Positions 1 to 7,580 of a stretch of 28,692 nt of DNA are shown here, one piece after another; the stretch's first letter is position 1; each line of letters begins with the position of its first letter. The notes beneath the pieces are model-generated. The model did no database searches. It was not told where the DNA came from and saw nothing but the letters and a program-made list of their open reading frames with translations. Position numbers and translations under genes: made by a program. Source of the stretch: Candidatus Jidaibacter sp. (lineage in GTDB: Bacteria > Pseudomonadota > Alphaproteobacteria > Rickettsiales > Midichloriaceae); contig JAJTHY010000099.1 of assembly GCA_021298045.1 (NCBI GenBank), positions 1 through 28,692 on the forward strand. Reading direction: 5' to 3'.

Positions 1-27
1 AAAAAAGGCACGGTTTTTGCTTTAATT

Positions 28-82
28 GTCATTCCGCACGCAGTTCAGGAATCTTAAGATCCCAAGCAATAGCGAGGATGAC
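28..82. repeat. Short dyad repeat, GTCATTCC type
   Basis: The outer arms are GTCATTCCGC (28-37) and GCGAGGATGAC (72-82), which are near inverse complements. The centre holds the perfect palindrome ATCTTAAGAT. It resembles the dispersed GTCATTCC-type palindromic repeats found between genes in many bacteria. No second full copy was recognised in this window, so its status as a genomic repeat is inferred from its form. Confidence 0.45.
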
Positions 83-114
83 TAAGAGGTGGAGATTTGT
101 TGTATTTTTCATAG

Positions 115-136
115 CCATTTTATAAGGGTTTAGCTA
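115..136. repeat. Single arm of the 22.4-kb palindromic element
   Basis: These 22 bases match 22538-22559, the right terminal arm of the element at 22401-22559, at 21 of 22 positions. In both places TATA follows directly. No partner arm was found within 1-115 or nearby downstream, so this is a decayed or solo end. Confidence 0.6.
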
Positions 137-232
137 TATACGCTTATGTCCAATTATTTTTGGTATAAGTATTAGGGCAACCGCATTAAAATTCTGGTAC
201 TGCCAACGGGAATGTAGGTTTTATAAAACTTA

Positions 233-323
233 TCGTCATCGCGAGCGTGAGCGTGGCGATCCAGCTCTTGTTCCTTATTTTTTTCTGGATTGCTGCAGTC
301 GTTACACTCCTTCGCAATGACGA
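233..323. repeat. Imperfect inverted repeat, about 91 bp
   Basis: The left arm (233-264) begins TCGTCATCGCGAGCG and ends GCGATCCAG. The right arm (285-323) begins CTGGATTGC and ends CGCAATGACGA. The arms are imperfect inverse complements around a T-rich loop. The form matches the well-known GTCATTGCGAG...CTGGATTGC class of dispersed palindromic repeats seen in many host-associated bacteria. Confidence 0.6.
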
Positions 324-406
324 TGCTTATTGTTTACCTTTGTATACATGCCCTTGCCATAGATCGTTATACATTATTCGCGTTATTATATGAGGCATAT
401 GCCCTA

Positions 407-427
407 ACATTCACCACGAGGTAATGT
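407..427 (-). terminator. Possible hairpin downstream of rpmE
   Basis: An eight-pair stem with one bulged base (ACATT + ACC against GGT + AATGT, loop ACGA) lies 13 bases past the rpmE stop. No clear U-run follows on the rpmE transcript, so it could be a weak terminator or a 3' end-protecting hairpin. Confidence 0.25.
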
Positions 428-439
428 ATCTTAAGAAAA

Positions 440-682
440 TTATTTCTTGCCAGCATCCAAGAAGTTAAGGCCTGCAAACCTTGTGTTAAAGCCTTCAACC
501 TGGCCAACTTTGGTGTTGATGAAGTTGATCAAATCCTTATTCCACGCCGGGTGGTTAGCTGGGTCAATTTCAGTTCTATAAACATCACCATGGTATGTAG
601 AACGGGTAATAAATTCGCTGCCATCTGTTTTTTTAACTGTAATAACCCTATAGTTTTTATGAATAGATCCTGGTTTTGCCAT
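440..682 (-). CDS. rpmE: 50S ribosomal protein L31
   Basis: This 80-residue protein matches L31 of the large ribosomal subunit, which bridges the two subunits. The family-typical SIHKNYRVITV start and the HPAWNKD and FNTRFAGLN segments support the call. It has no cysteine at all, so it is the zinc-free (C-minus) form. The ATG at 682 is preceded by a good promoter on the same strand (709-737). It is transcribed alone and divergently from ssb, with no other ribosomal gene beside it. Confidence 0.93.
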   Translation of the reverse strand: MAKPGSIHKNYRVITVKKTDGSEFITRSTYHGDVYRTEIDPANHPAWNKDLINFINTKVGQVEGFNTRFAGLNFLDAGKK

Positions 683-708
683 TTTAAAACTCTTAATTTT
701 TCTTAGGA

Positions 709-737
709 AATATACGATAAATAATTTTTATGTTCAA
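709..737 (-). promoter_or_regulatory. rpmE promoter, sigma70-type
   Basis: Read on the minus strand, TTGAAC (complement of 732-737) and TATATT (complement of 709-714) are separated by 17 bases. Both hexamers are close to consensus and lie about 30 bases upstream of the rpmE ATG. Confidence 0.6.
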
Positions 738-766
738 GTCAAATTTGCAAAAGTTTTAAAAAGCGG

Positions 767-795
767 TTGACCAATCACATTTGGTGGGTTCTAAT
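767..795 (+). promoter_or_regulatory. ssb promoter, sigma70-type
   Basis: TTGACC (767-772) and TCTAAT (790-795) have a 17-base spacer and sit about 30 bases before the ssb ATG. Together with the rpmE promoter this makes the 143-base gap a divergent promoter region with separate, non-overlapping hexamers. Confidence 0.55.
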
Positions 796-825
796 AACGT
801 GAAATAATTTCTTATATTTATATAC

Positions 826-1287
826 ATGGCGTTAAGTTTAAATAGAGTAACTTTAATAGGTAATTTGGGGCGTGACCCAGAAATTAGAAGCACACAGGAT
901 GGCAAGGAAATAGCCTCTTTTTCAATAGCCACCTCTGATTCGTGGCGCGATAAAGATAGCGGTGAGCGCAGAGAGCGGACTGAGTGGCATAAAGTTGTTA
1001 TTTTCGCGCAGCCTCTTGTGAATATAGTAAAAAATTATGTGCATAAGGGCTCTAAATTATATGTGGAAGGCTCACTACACACTAGAAAATGGCAGGACCA
1101 AGCTGGTGTTGAACGTCAAACAACAGAAGTTGTAATCCAGTCTTATAACGGAACTATCATGATGTTGGAAGGGCGCCCATCCGGAGGTGGCAAAAGTGAT
1201 GACATGCATAGAGATCCAATGAGTGTAGGTGATAAAAGCGAGCATAGTTTTGATGTAGAGCGCTTAGATGATGAGATTCCTTTCTAA
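826..1287 (+). CDS. ssb: Single-stranded DNA-binding protein
   Basis: The protein coats single-stranded DNA in replication, repair and recombination. Its 153 residues show the OB-fold core (about residues 5-108; NRVTLIGNLGRDPEIR start, TEWHKVVIF strand), a glycine-poor polar linker, and the acidic tip DDEIPF that recruits partner proteins. The length is normal for bacterial SSB. The stop is followed after three bases by the ATG of the Nudix gene, so the two are probably cotranscribed from the promoter at 767-795. Confidence 0.96.
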   Translation: MALSLNRVTLIGNLGRDPEIRSTQDGKEIASFSIATSDSWRDKDSGERRERTEWHKVVIFAQPLVNIVKNYVHKGSKLYVEGSLHTRKWQDQAGVERQTTEVVIQSYNGTIMMLEGRPSGGGKSDDMHRDPMSVGDKSEHSFDVERLDDEIPF

Positions 1288-1290
1288 GTG

Positions 1291-1770
1291 ATGTCTAATG
1301 GGGGATATAGGCTAGGCGTTGGAATAATGCTTGTTAACGACGAGAATAAAGTTTTTGTCGGTAAAAGAATAGACGACACATCCAACAGCAACGCTTGGCA
1401 AATGCCTCAAGGGGGCATTGATGGTGAAGAAAACCCTATAGAAGCAGCAAAACGTGAATTACTTGAAGAGACGGGGGTAAGCTATGTAGAAATTTTAGCT
1501 GAGTACCCGGAGTGGCTGTATTATGACTTGCCTCCAGAGTTAATCGGAAAAGTTTGGGGTGGCCGCTATCGTGGGCAAAAGCAAAAGTGGTTTTTAATGC
1601 GCTTGTTGGGTGGAGATGCGCAAATCAACATCAGTACGTCCCACCCAGAGTTTAATGATTGGAAGTGGGAGAGGATAGAAAGCCTAGAGGCCATAATTGT
1701 GCCATTTAAGCGAGAAATTTATAGCAAAGTTGCAAAGCAATTTTCACCATTACTGGCGCATAAAGACTGA
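1291..1770 (+). CDS. rppH: RNA pyrophosphohydrolase, Nudix family
   Basis: This probably removes pyrophosphate from 5'-triphosphorylated RNA, starting 5'-end-dependent mRNA decay. The Nudix box fits GX5EX7REUXEEXGU exactly (GGIDGEE ... RELLEETGV, about residues 40-62). The flanking WQMPQGG and KWFLMRL segments are typical of the RppH/NudH group rather than general Nudix hydrolases, and about 159 residues is the usual length. ATG at 1291 is preferred over the adjacent in-frame GTG at 1288. It lies three bases after ssb. A dinucleoside polyphosphate substrate, once assigned to the same family, cannot be excluded. Confidence 0.88.
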   Translation: MSNGGYRLGVGIMLVNDENKVFVGKRIDDTSNSNAWQMPQGGIDGEENPIEAAKRELLEETGVSYVEILAEYPEWLYYDLPPELIGKVWGGRYRGQKQKWFLMRLLGGDAQINISTSHPEFNDWKWERIESLEAIIVPFKREIYSKVAKQFSPLLAHKD

Positions 1771-1871
1771 AGCTAACCGCTAATTATGCTTTTGTGAAAA
1801 AATATTACTAGATATTCTGTGTAAGTTGGTGTATAAGGTTGGGTTCTATATGGAAGTTTACAGGTTGTAAA

Positions 1872-2126
1872 ATGGCAGTACCTAAGAGGAAAACCACCCC
1901 TTCACGTCGTAACATGAGAAGGTCTCACGATAAATTAAAAGCTCTTAACATAAGCTTTGATAAAAACACTGGCGAGCCTAAGCTTGGCCACAACATCTCG
2001 TTGGTAGATGGATTCTATGATGGCAAGCAGGTTTATGTTACCAGAGCTCAAAAAAAGGCTATGAAGGCTGAAGCTGCGGGCGAAGAGGCATCAAGCTCTG
2101 AGGCTACACAACCACAAAATGCCTAA
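1872..2126 (+). CDS. rpmF: 50S ribosomal protein L32
   Basis: The true product starts MAVPKRKTTPSRRNMRRSH, the invariant L32 beginning. The ATG at 1872 was therefore chosen over an upstream in-frame ATG at 1839 that would add 11 unrelated residues. At 84 residues it carries a longer alanine- and glutamate-rich tail (AEAAGEEASSSEATQ) than common L32 proteins. The zinc-ligand cysteines of some L32 proteins are absent. It heads the conserved rpmF-plsX-fabH cluster, 16 bases before plsX. Confidence 0.94.
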   Translation: MAVPKRKTTPSRRNMRRSHDKLKALNISFDKNTGEPKLGHNISLVDGFYDGKQVYVTRAQKKAMKAEAAGEEASSSEATQPQNA

Positions 2127-2142
2127 ATAAGCGTTTTGATTG

Positions 2143-3204
2143 ATGGGTAAAAGTATAGTTATCAGCATAGATGTAATGGGAGGTGCTAACGCGCCATTCT
2201 CTGTGATCTCTGGATTAGAACTGTTTTGTAAAAATAATAATAGCGTTTCATTTTTACTGTATGGCAGAGAAACTGAAATAAAACATCTTGTTGAAAAAAC
2301 TAAATACCTTAAGAATTGTTGCAAAATCATAGAGTGCGAAACAATTATTTCTGATGATGAACAACCAGTAAAAGCAGTTAAAACTGGCATCAACTCTAGT
2401 ATGCGCAAGGCTGTAGAAGCGGTTAAAACTGGAGCGGCAAATGCATGCGTCTCTTCTGGCAACACCGGGGCGCTGATGGTGATGTCTAAAATGGTGCTGG
2501 GTATGCTTGCTGGCATTAAAAGACCTGCTATTGTCTCTATTTTCCCCAATCGCTCTCATGGAACTGTAATACTAGATTTAGGAGCTAATGCCGAATGCGA
2601 TCCACAACATTTAATGCAATTCGCCATTATGGGTGTTTGTTTTGCTAAAGTTGTGCTTAAAAAAGAAGATCCTTCAGTAGGTATTTTAAATGTTGGCATC
2701 GAAGAATATAAAGGGCGGGAACTTGATAAGAAGCTTTCGCACATGCTTGCAGAAAGTAATTTAAACTACCATGGCTTTATCGAGGGTCATGATTTATCTG
2801 AAGGCACTGTTGATGTTGCGGTTACTGATGGATTTACTGGTAATATTGCCCTCAAAGTAGCAGAGGGAGTGGCAAAAACTTGCATGCACTATATGAAAAT
2901 TGGATTTAAATCCAGTTTAATATCTAAATTTGGCGCCTTACTTGCTGCAAGGGGATTGAAGAAATCTTTTGAGATTATAGACCCTAGGCATTATAATGGC
3001 GCTATGTTCGTAGGAGTGGATGGTATTGTCGTTAAAAGCCATGGCTCATCCGATGAAATAGCGTTTGCAAATGCACTTAATGTTGCAGAAAAATTGGTTA
3101 AGGATAAAATTAATAAAAACATTAACTCAATGATAGAGCAACATACTACAAGCACCACTAGCTCTATTGTATCTAAAATTAAGCATAGCTTAGGACTTGA
3201 GTAA
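2143..3204 (+). CDS. plsX: Phosphate acyltransferase PlsX
   Basis: PlsX converts acyl-ACP and phosphate into acyl-phosphate, the acyl donor for PlsY in the first step of membrane phospholipid synthesis. The 353 residues show family landmarks: IDVMGGANAP at the start, SSGNTGALMV, RPAIVSIFPN, LDLGANAECDP and GFTGNIALKVAEG. ATG at 2143 is chosen; a TTG lies directly before it at 2140. It sits between rpmF and fabH, with only two bases between its stop and the fabH ATG, so cotranslation is likely. Confidence 0.95.
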   Translation: MGKSIVISIDVMGGANAPFSVISGLELFCKNNNSVSFLLYGRETEIKHLVEKTKYLKNCCKIIECETIISDDEQPVKAVKTGINSSMRKAVEAVKTGAANACVSSGNTGALMVMSKMVLGMLAGIKRPAIVSIFPNRSHGTVILDLGANAECDPQHLMQFAIMGVCFAKVVLKKEDPSVGILNVGIEEYKGRELDKKLSHMLAESNLNYHGFIEGHDLSEGTVDVAVTDGFTGNIALKVAEGVAKTCMHYMKIGFKSSLISKFGALLAARGLKKSFEIIDPRHYNGAMFVGVDGIVVKSHGSSDEIAFANALNVAEKLVKDKINKNINSMIEQHTTSTTSSIVSKIKHSLGLE

Positions 3205-3206
3205 TA

Positions 3207-4181
3207 ATGCCAGACACACAAATAAATTCAAAAATTATCGCTGAAGGCGTTTACTTACCTAGTAAAATAGTCAGCAACTCAGACTTGACTCAAACCCTTG
3301 ATACAAGCGATGAATGGATAATTGAACGCACCGGTATCAAGTCTCGCCACATAGCAGCAAAAGATGAAATGACATCTGATTTGGCGGTAGCTGCCCTTTT
3401 AGATGCCTTGAATCGTTACCAGATAGATAAAGAAAGTATAGATGCGCTAATCGTAGCAACAACTACCCCAGACCAAATTTTCCCATCCACAGCAGCTATA
3501 GTGCACGGCAAGATGGGATTAAAACAAGGATGCTTTAGTTTTGATCTTGCGGCTGTTTGCTCTGGTTTTATTTACGCAATGTCTATCGCGGACAGCTTAA
3601 TAAAATCTGGATCTGCAAAACGCGTTGCAGTAATTGGGGCCGAGGTTATGTCTCGTATTTTAGACTGGAACGATCGTTCTACCTGTATACTTTTCGGCGA
3701 TGGCGCTGGCGCTATTATCCTTGAGGCTACACAAGAAAAAGACGTTGGTATTTTAGGATACAATCTATTTTCGGATGGAGCTTGCAAAGATATTTTAAAA
3801 GTTCAAGGAGGCGTTTCAGCTGGGCAAATGGATGCTAAAGTATTTATGAATGGCCGGGAGGTATTTAAAAATGCTGTAGACAAAATGGCAAAAGCAAGTG
3901 CTAAACTGCTTTCTTCTTTAGATATAAGTATTGATGATGTCAACTGGGCTATCCCGCACCAAGCTAATCAAAGAATCTTGGATGCAGTTGCCCAGAAATT
4001 AAAATTACCTAAAGAGAAAATGATTTCTACGGTAGCAACTCATGCAAACACTTCCGCCGCTTCTATTGCGCTTGCATATTCTCATGCTGTGCGTAGCAGA
4101 CTTGTGAAGGATGGAGACATCATAATCATGGCCGCATTAGGCTCTGGGCTTACTTGGGGATCCGTAGTTTATAAAGCTTAG
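3207..4181 (+). CDS. fabH: 3-oxoacyl-[ACP] synthase III (KAS III)
   Basis: FabH starts fatty-acid chains by condensing an acyl-CoA, usually acetyl-CoA, with malonyl-ACP in the cytoplasm. The 324-residue length is normal and the catalytic triad is complete: Cys118 in AAVCSGF, His251 in IPHQANQRI and Asn281 in THANTSAAS. FGDGAGAI (about 163-170) and the GSGLTWG end motif are also present. It is the third gene of rpmF-plsX-fabH and is followed by an unknown gene instead of the ihfA gene often found here in alphaproteobacteria. Confidence 0.96.
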   Translation: MPDTQINSKIIAEGVYLPSKIVSNSDLTQTLDTSDEWIIERTGIKSRHIAAKDEMTSDLAVAALLDALNRYQIDKESIDALIVATTTPDQIFPSTAAIVHGKMGLKQGCFSFDLAAVCSGFIYAMSIADSLIKSGSAKRVAVIGAEVMSRILDWNDRSTCILFGDGAGAIILEATQEKDVGILGYNLFSDGACKDILKVQGGVSAGQMDAKVFMNGREVFKNAVDKMAKASAKLLSSLDISIDDVNWAIPHQANQRILDAVAQKLKLPKEKMISTVATHANTSAASIALAYSHAVRSRLVKDGDIIIMAALGSGLTWGSVVYKA

Positions 4182-4186
4182 AAAAC

Positions 4187-4192
4187 AAGGAG
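4187..4192 (+). promoter_or_regulatory. Shine-Dalgarno site fixing a TTG start
   Basis: AAGGAG lies eight bases before the TTG at 4201. No in-frame ATG occurs for the next 63 codons, so this site decides the start of the unknown gene and argues that the gene is translated. Confidence 0.6.
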
Positions 4193-4200
4193 AACTTAAG

Positions 4201-4704
4201 TTGTTTGGATGTAAAGTAAATGTACATAACTTTGTACTAGGAATCAAAAATGCAGATGAAACCAATTTTTATCTTGAAACTGTAAAGGATCTAGCTGATA
4301 TCTATGCCTGCGATGCTGATGATGAATTATGGATTTTATCAAAAGATTGGTTTATAAATGTAGCGGGCGTTGCATTATTGTATCATAAAATGGAGACTTT
4401 TGACATAGTAGTAAAAAGGATTCCAACGCTTATGTTTCGCACTTCGATAACCCTTGAAAATGGAGAGCAAATATTTTCTAAGACACCTCTTGATATTGCA
4501 GCCGTACGTTTTCAAAGCCCACATTTTGTAGGCACAATTCTTTCTCATGAAGTCCTTGCCAAATATGCAACTCAAAGCCCAGACTGGTATAATCAAATGG
4601 TTGCTTTTACCTTAAATCTTGCACAATCACAGTTTACTCATCCTATGAGCGATAATCAAGTAAGAGTTATAAGACTCTTGGAAGGGGCTGTAATACAAAA
4701 ATGA
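4201..4704 (+). CDS. Unknown 167-aa protein
   Basis: I do not recognise this family. The protein is soluble by inspection: it has no signal peptide and no membrane helix. It is mixed alpha/beta in character with several aromatic-rich stretches (DELWILSKDWFINVAG, SPHFVGTILSHEV, SPDWYNQMVAF). It starts with TTG behind a strong AAGGAG and lies 19 bases after fabH, so it should be the last gene of the rpmF-plsX-fabH unit. A possible hairpin follows at 4751-4766. Codon and base use look like its neighbours. Position hints at a link with lipid synthesis, but that is only context. Confidence 0.7.
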   Translation: MFGCKVNVHNFVLGIKNADETNFYLETVKDLADIYACDADDELWILSKDWFINVAGVALLYHKMETFDIVVKRIPTLMFRTSITLENGEQIFSKTPLDIAAVRFQSPHFVGTILSHEVLAKYATQSPDWYNQMVAFTLNLAQSQFTHPMSDNQVRVIRLLEGAVIQK

Positions 4705-4750
4705 GGCAGTGATAAGGAGCCTAAAAATCTAGTGCAACCTATAGCGGAGT

Positions 4751-4766
4751 CGTTACTTTAGTAACG
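4751..4766 (+). terminator. Candidate weak terminator after the fabH unit
   Basis: CGTTACT and AGTAACG form a short perfect stem with a very small loop, followed by TGTTT. It lies 47 bases past the stop of the unknown gene and before the next promoter. The stem is short and the T-run poor. Confidence 0.3.
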
Positions 4767-4806
4767 TGTTTGCCCATTACAGTGCCAAATATTTTATTAA
4801 ATAATC

Positions 4807-4835
4807 TTGAAAATCAATTAAATTAGATATAGTAT
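4807..4835 (+). promoter_or_regulatory. Candidate promoter of the symporter-kinase gene
   Basis: TTGAAA (4807-4812) is followed by TAGTAT (4830-4835) at 17 bases, or by the better hexamer TATAGT (4828-4833) at 15 bases. It sits about 30 bases before the ATG at 4865. The surrounding AT-richness lowers certainty. Confidence 0.35.
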
Positions 4836-4864
4836 TCGTTTAAATCATTGCAATTATTGTATAT

Positions 4865-7561
4865 ATGAGCAACTTACATACTATCGACATAGCGGTAATT
4901 ATTGGCTATCTAATACTGTGCTTGGTAATAGGCCTATACAAAGCTGGTAAGATTAAGACTATTAGAGAGTATACTTTGGGAAGCGGCAATATTTCTAGTA
5001 CAGTATTACTTTTTACTATATTTGCTACTTATGTGGGAGCGCAACCGACGATTGGTGTAGTTGAAAAGATTCATTCTATGGGATTGATATTCGCAGCTGT
5101 TATGATATTTGAGCCACTTTTTTGGGTTATAACAGCTAAAATATTTGCTGGAAATGCATATATCTTTAAAAATGCTGGATGTATGTCTGTAAGTGATGTG
5201 ATGGCGGTATTATATGGTAAGCTTGGAAAATGGGTTACAAATATATTTCAAGTATTTATGTCTATAGGCGTCATAGCTACGCAAATAAGTGCTATAGGGT
5301 ATTTATTTAATTATTTTCTTGGTATTTCGCATTTACAGGGAGCTTTTATAGGTTTTGGTGTATTAGTTATATATTCTCTTTTTGGTGGTATAAGGGCTGT
5401 TGCCCTTACGGATACTTTTCAGGCCTTGGTCTTATTGGTAGCAATCCCTGTTGCATGTGCTTTAGCATTTCACGAAATTGGTGGCTATGATCAATTGGTA
5501 GAAAACCTTCCAAGCACTCATTTTAGTATAGAATTTACTGAAGCTAACGTACTTTTCATTGTTAGTATGATATTTTATAATTTAATCCCTGTATCTTCAG
5601 GTACTTTTGTTCAACGTTTTTTAATGGCAAATAGCAATAAGCAACTTGAAAGGGCTTTAAAAATTATAACACTTATATCTATACCCTTTACATTAATTAT
5701 ATGTTTAATAGGTTTTATAGTAAAGGCTAGAGCCCCTGATATAGATCCAAACATAGCATTTTTCTACCTTATAGGAAACTATTTGCCTTTAGGTATTACA
5801 GGATTATTGATTACCGGTATTCTGGCAGCTATCATGTCTACTGCGGACTCATGGTTAAACACTACCAGCGTTTTATGCGCTCATGATATTGCTAAGGGAA
5901 TATTCCCTAAACTTACAGATAAGCAAGAGCTGCTTATAGCTAGAATTTCTGTTTTAATAATTTCATTATTAGCTGTATTACTGGCATTAACAGGAAAAAG
6001 TTTGATGGGACTTTCTTGGCTTGCCAGTAATTTTTGGATGCCAGTTATTCTTGTTCCTTTAGCAGCAGGCTTTTTAAAATTTAGATCAAATTATAAATCT
6101 TTTTTAACCTCAAATATATTGGGTATTGGAGGGGCATTGCTGGGTAGGTATGTAACTGGTGAGTTTGCAACAGTTAGCATGTTTTTTGGAGTGCTTTTCA
6201 GCGCTGTGGGTTTATTTGGAATGCATTATCTTCAAAAGCTTTCATACAAACAAATAGGCAAAGATATCTTTTCTAAGTATTCCCCACAACATAATGTAGT
6301 TAACGTTGAAAAGAAAACTTTCTCTCTATCTAAACAACTTAAGGAACAGGCATCACGATACAAGCACTACGCTTATCTATTAAGCGGTCTTGGGATGATA
6401 TACTTCCTAGGCTCATCTTTCTTCATGGCATTTACTGACATGAAAATCTTATATGTCATTGTTTATCTAAAAGCAGCAGCTGCAATTTTATGCTTTGGGC
6501 TTTCTATATACGAACTTCACCTCACTCCAAAACAGCAAAATAACTATATGCCTATATATTGGAATTTAGTTTTATTATATTGCTTTCCATTTCTATCCGC
6601 ATATATAGCACTGGTATACAATGGCAGCATGCCTTGGATGATTAACTTAATGCTAAGCACAATATTGCTATATGTGTTTGGCGGATGGTTTAGCATGATA
6701 GCGTTATCGTTAATTGGTTTTGTTGCAGCTTATTTGCTATTTAAGTTTACAGGATATAGTCTTGCAACTTTGGATACAGGGGACCAACCAAAAATGCTTG
6801 GATACATATACTGCTTTTTGACAGCTAGTATTATCCTTATCTTAAAGCAAAGGGACATATTACAAGAGAAAGAGTTGCAAACCAGAATGCTATACGGTGC
6901 AGCGGTTGCTCATGAAGTTATAAATCCTTTGCAGAGCTCTGCAATGATAGCGGATACTCTTTTAAACGCCTTTGAAGGAAAGCGTGCTAAGGATATTAAG
7001 GAAGAAGATTTTGAAGATATCAAGGCTTTACTAAGGCCATTTAAAGAAACTAGTACTAATGCTTTAAAAACCATAGATAGAATGTTAACTCTAGTGCGGA
7101 CTGACATTTCAGAAGCTGATGACATAGGGGTCTATAATATTAATGATTGCGTGAAAGATACATTAAAATCTTATGGGTTAAGCGAAAAAAGGTTAGCTCG
7201 CATTCGTGTTAATGAGAAAGGTAATTTTAAATTCGAAGGCAGTAAACATTTTATAAGCCATGTGATTGCTAATTTAATCAGCAACGTTTTAAAATACGCA
7301 GGGCCTGAAAGCACTATTGAGATTTGGTATGAGAATAATGAACTACACTTTAAAGATAATGGCCATGGTATAGCTCCGGAAAAGTTGCCATATATCTTTG
7401 AGCCTTTTGATACGAAAGGCAGCACAAAAGGTACGGGTGTAGGCTTGCCATTTTGTAAGCGGGTAATGGAAGATATGGGCGGAAGTATTGAATGCACATC
7501 TGCGCTCGGTACAGGTACAGAATTTGTGCTACGATTTAATGATAATTCGGTTTATAAATAA
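4865..7561 (+). CDS. Sodium/solute symporter - histidine kinase fusion
   Basis: The 898 residues fall into three parts. Residues about 1-455 are a sodium:solute symporter (PutP/PanF-like) domain with many membrane helices. The conserved sodium-site helix is present as IMSTADSWLNTTSV, with Ser325 and Thr326. Residues about 500-665 hold six further predicted helices. Residues about 670-898 are a kinase: H-box VAHEVINPLQ with His683, N-box around Asn803-Asn807, G1 DNGHGIAP at 831-838, and G2 GTGVGLPF. No PAS or receiver domain was seen, and no response regulator lies in the window. The last two parts resemble CqsS/LqsS alpha-hydroxyketone sensors from memory (YMP-Y, PWMINLMLS with Trp591 and Ser598, VGLPFCKRVM). 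CbrA-type symporter-kinases are a known precedent for the N-terminal fusion. The ligand and transport activity are unknown. Confidence 0.85.
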   Translation: MSNLHTIDIAVIIGYLILCLVIGLYKAGKIKTIREYTLGSGNISSTVLLFTIFATYVGAQPTIGVVEKIHSMGLIFAAVMIFEPLFWVITAKIFAGNAYIFKNAGCMSVSDVMAVLYGKLGKWVTNIFQVFMSIGVIATQISAIGYLFNYFLGISHLQGAFIGFGVLVIYSLFGGIRAVALTDTFQALVLLVAIPVACALAFHEIGGYDQLVENLPSTHFSIEFTEANVLFIVSMIFYNLIPVSSGTFVQRFLMANSNKQLERALKIITLISIPFTLIICLIGFIVKARAPDIDPNIAFFYLIGNYLPLGITGLLITGILAAIMSTADSWLNTTSVLCAHDIAKGIFPKLTDKQELLIARISVLIISLLAVLLALTGKSLMGLSWLASNFWMPVILVPLAAGFLKFRSNYKSFLTSNILGIGGALLGRYVTGEFATVSMFFGVLFSAVGLFGMHYLQKLSYKQIGKDIFSKYSPQHNVVNVEKKTFSLSKQLKEQASRYKHYAYLLSGLGMIYFLGSSFFMAFTDMKILYVIVYLKAAAAILCFGLSIYELHLTPKQQNNYMPIYWNLVLLYCFPFLSAYIALVYNGSMPWMINLMLSTILLYVFGGWFSMIALSLIGFVAAYLLFKFTGYSLATLDTGDQPKMLGYIYCFLTASIILILKQRDILQEKELQTRMLYGAAVAHEVINPLQSSAMIADTLLNAFEGKRAKDIKEEDFEDIKALLRPFKETSTNALKTIDRMLTLVRTDISEADDIGVYNINDCVKDTLKSYGLSEKRLARIRVNEKGNFKFEGSKHFISHVIANLISNVLKYAGPESTIEIWYENNELHFKDNGHGIAPEKLPYIFEPFDTKGSTKGTGVGLPFCKRVMEDMGGSIECTSALGTGTEFVLRFNDNSVYK

Positions 7562-7580
7562 TAAATTTTAAAAAGCAGCA

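Larger units (their letters stand above)
1..439. other. Repeat-bearing intergenic region
   Basis: No convincing coding frame or RNA gene was seen in these 439 bases. The region holds two separate dyad elements (28-82 and 233-323), one isolated arm of the palindromic element found intact at 22401-22559 (here at 115-136), and a perfect 10-base palindrome GGCATATGCC at 394-403. A small imperfect hairpin lies at 407-427. It resembles repeat-rich intergenic DNA of Rickettsiales-like genomes. Because the window starts inside it, a repeat may have ended the assembly here. Confidence 0.6.

Noticed and set aside
394..403. Perfect 10-base palindrome as a terminator
   Set aside because: It has no loop and no T-run on either strand, so it would not form an intrinsic terminator.
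1839..1871. Longer rpmF start at 1839
   Set aside because: It adds 11 residues not found in L32; the universal MAVPK start is at 1872.
2091..2549. 152-aa minus-strand frame opposite plsX
   Set aside because: It lies fully antisense to well-supported rpmF/plsX codons and its translation has no recognisable features.
4865..7561. Possibility that symporter and kinase are two genes joined by a sequencing error
   Set aside because: The frame is continuous for 898 codons with a membrane domain bridging both parts, and symporter-kinase fusions are known, so a real fusion is preferred.
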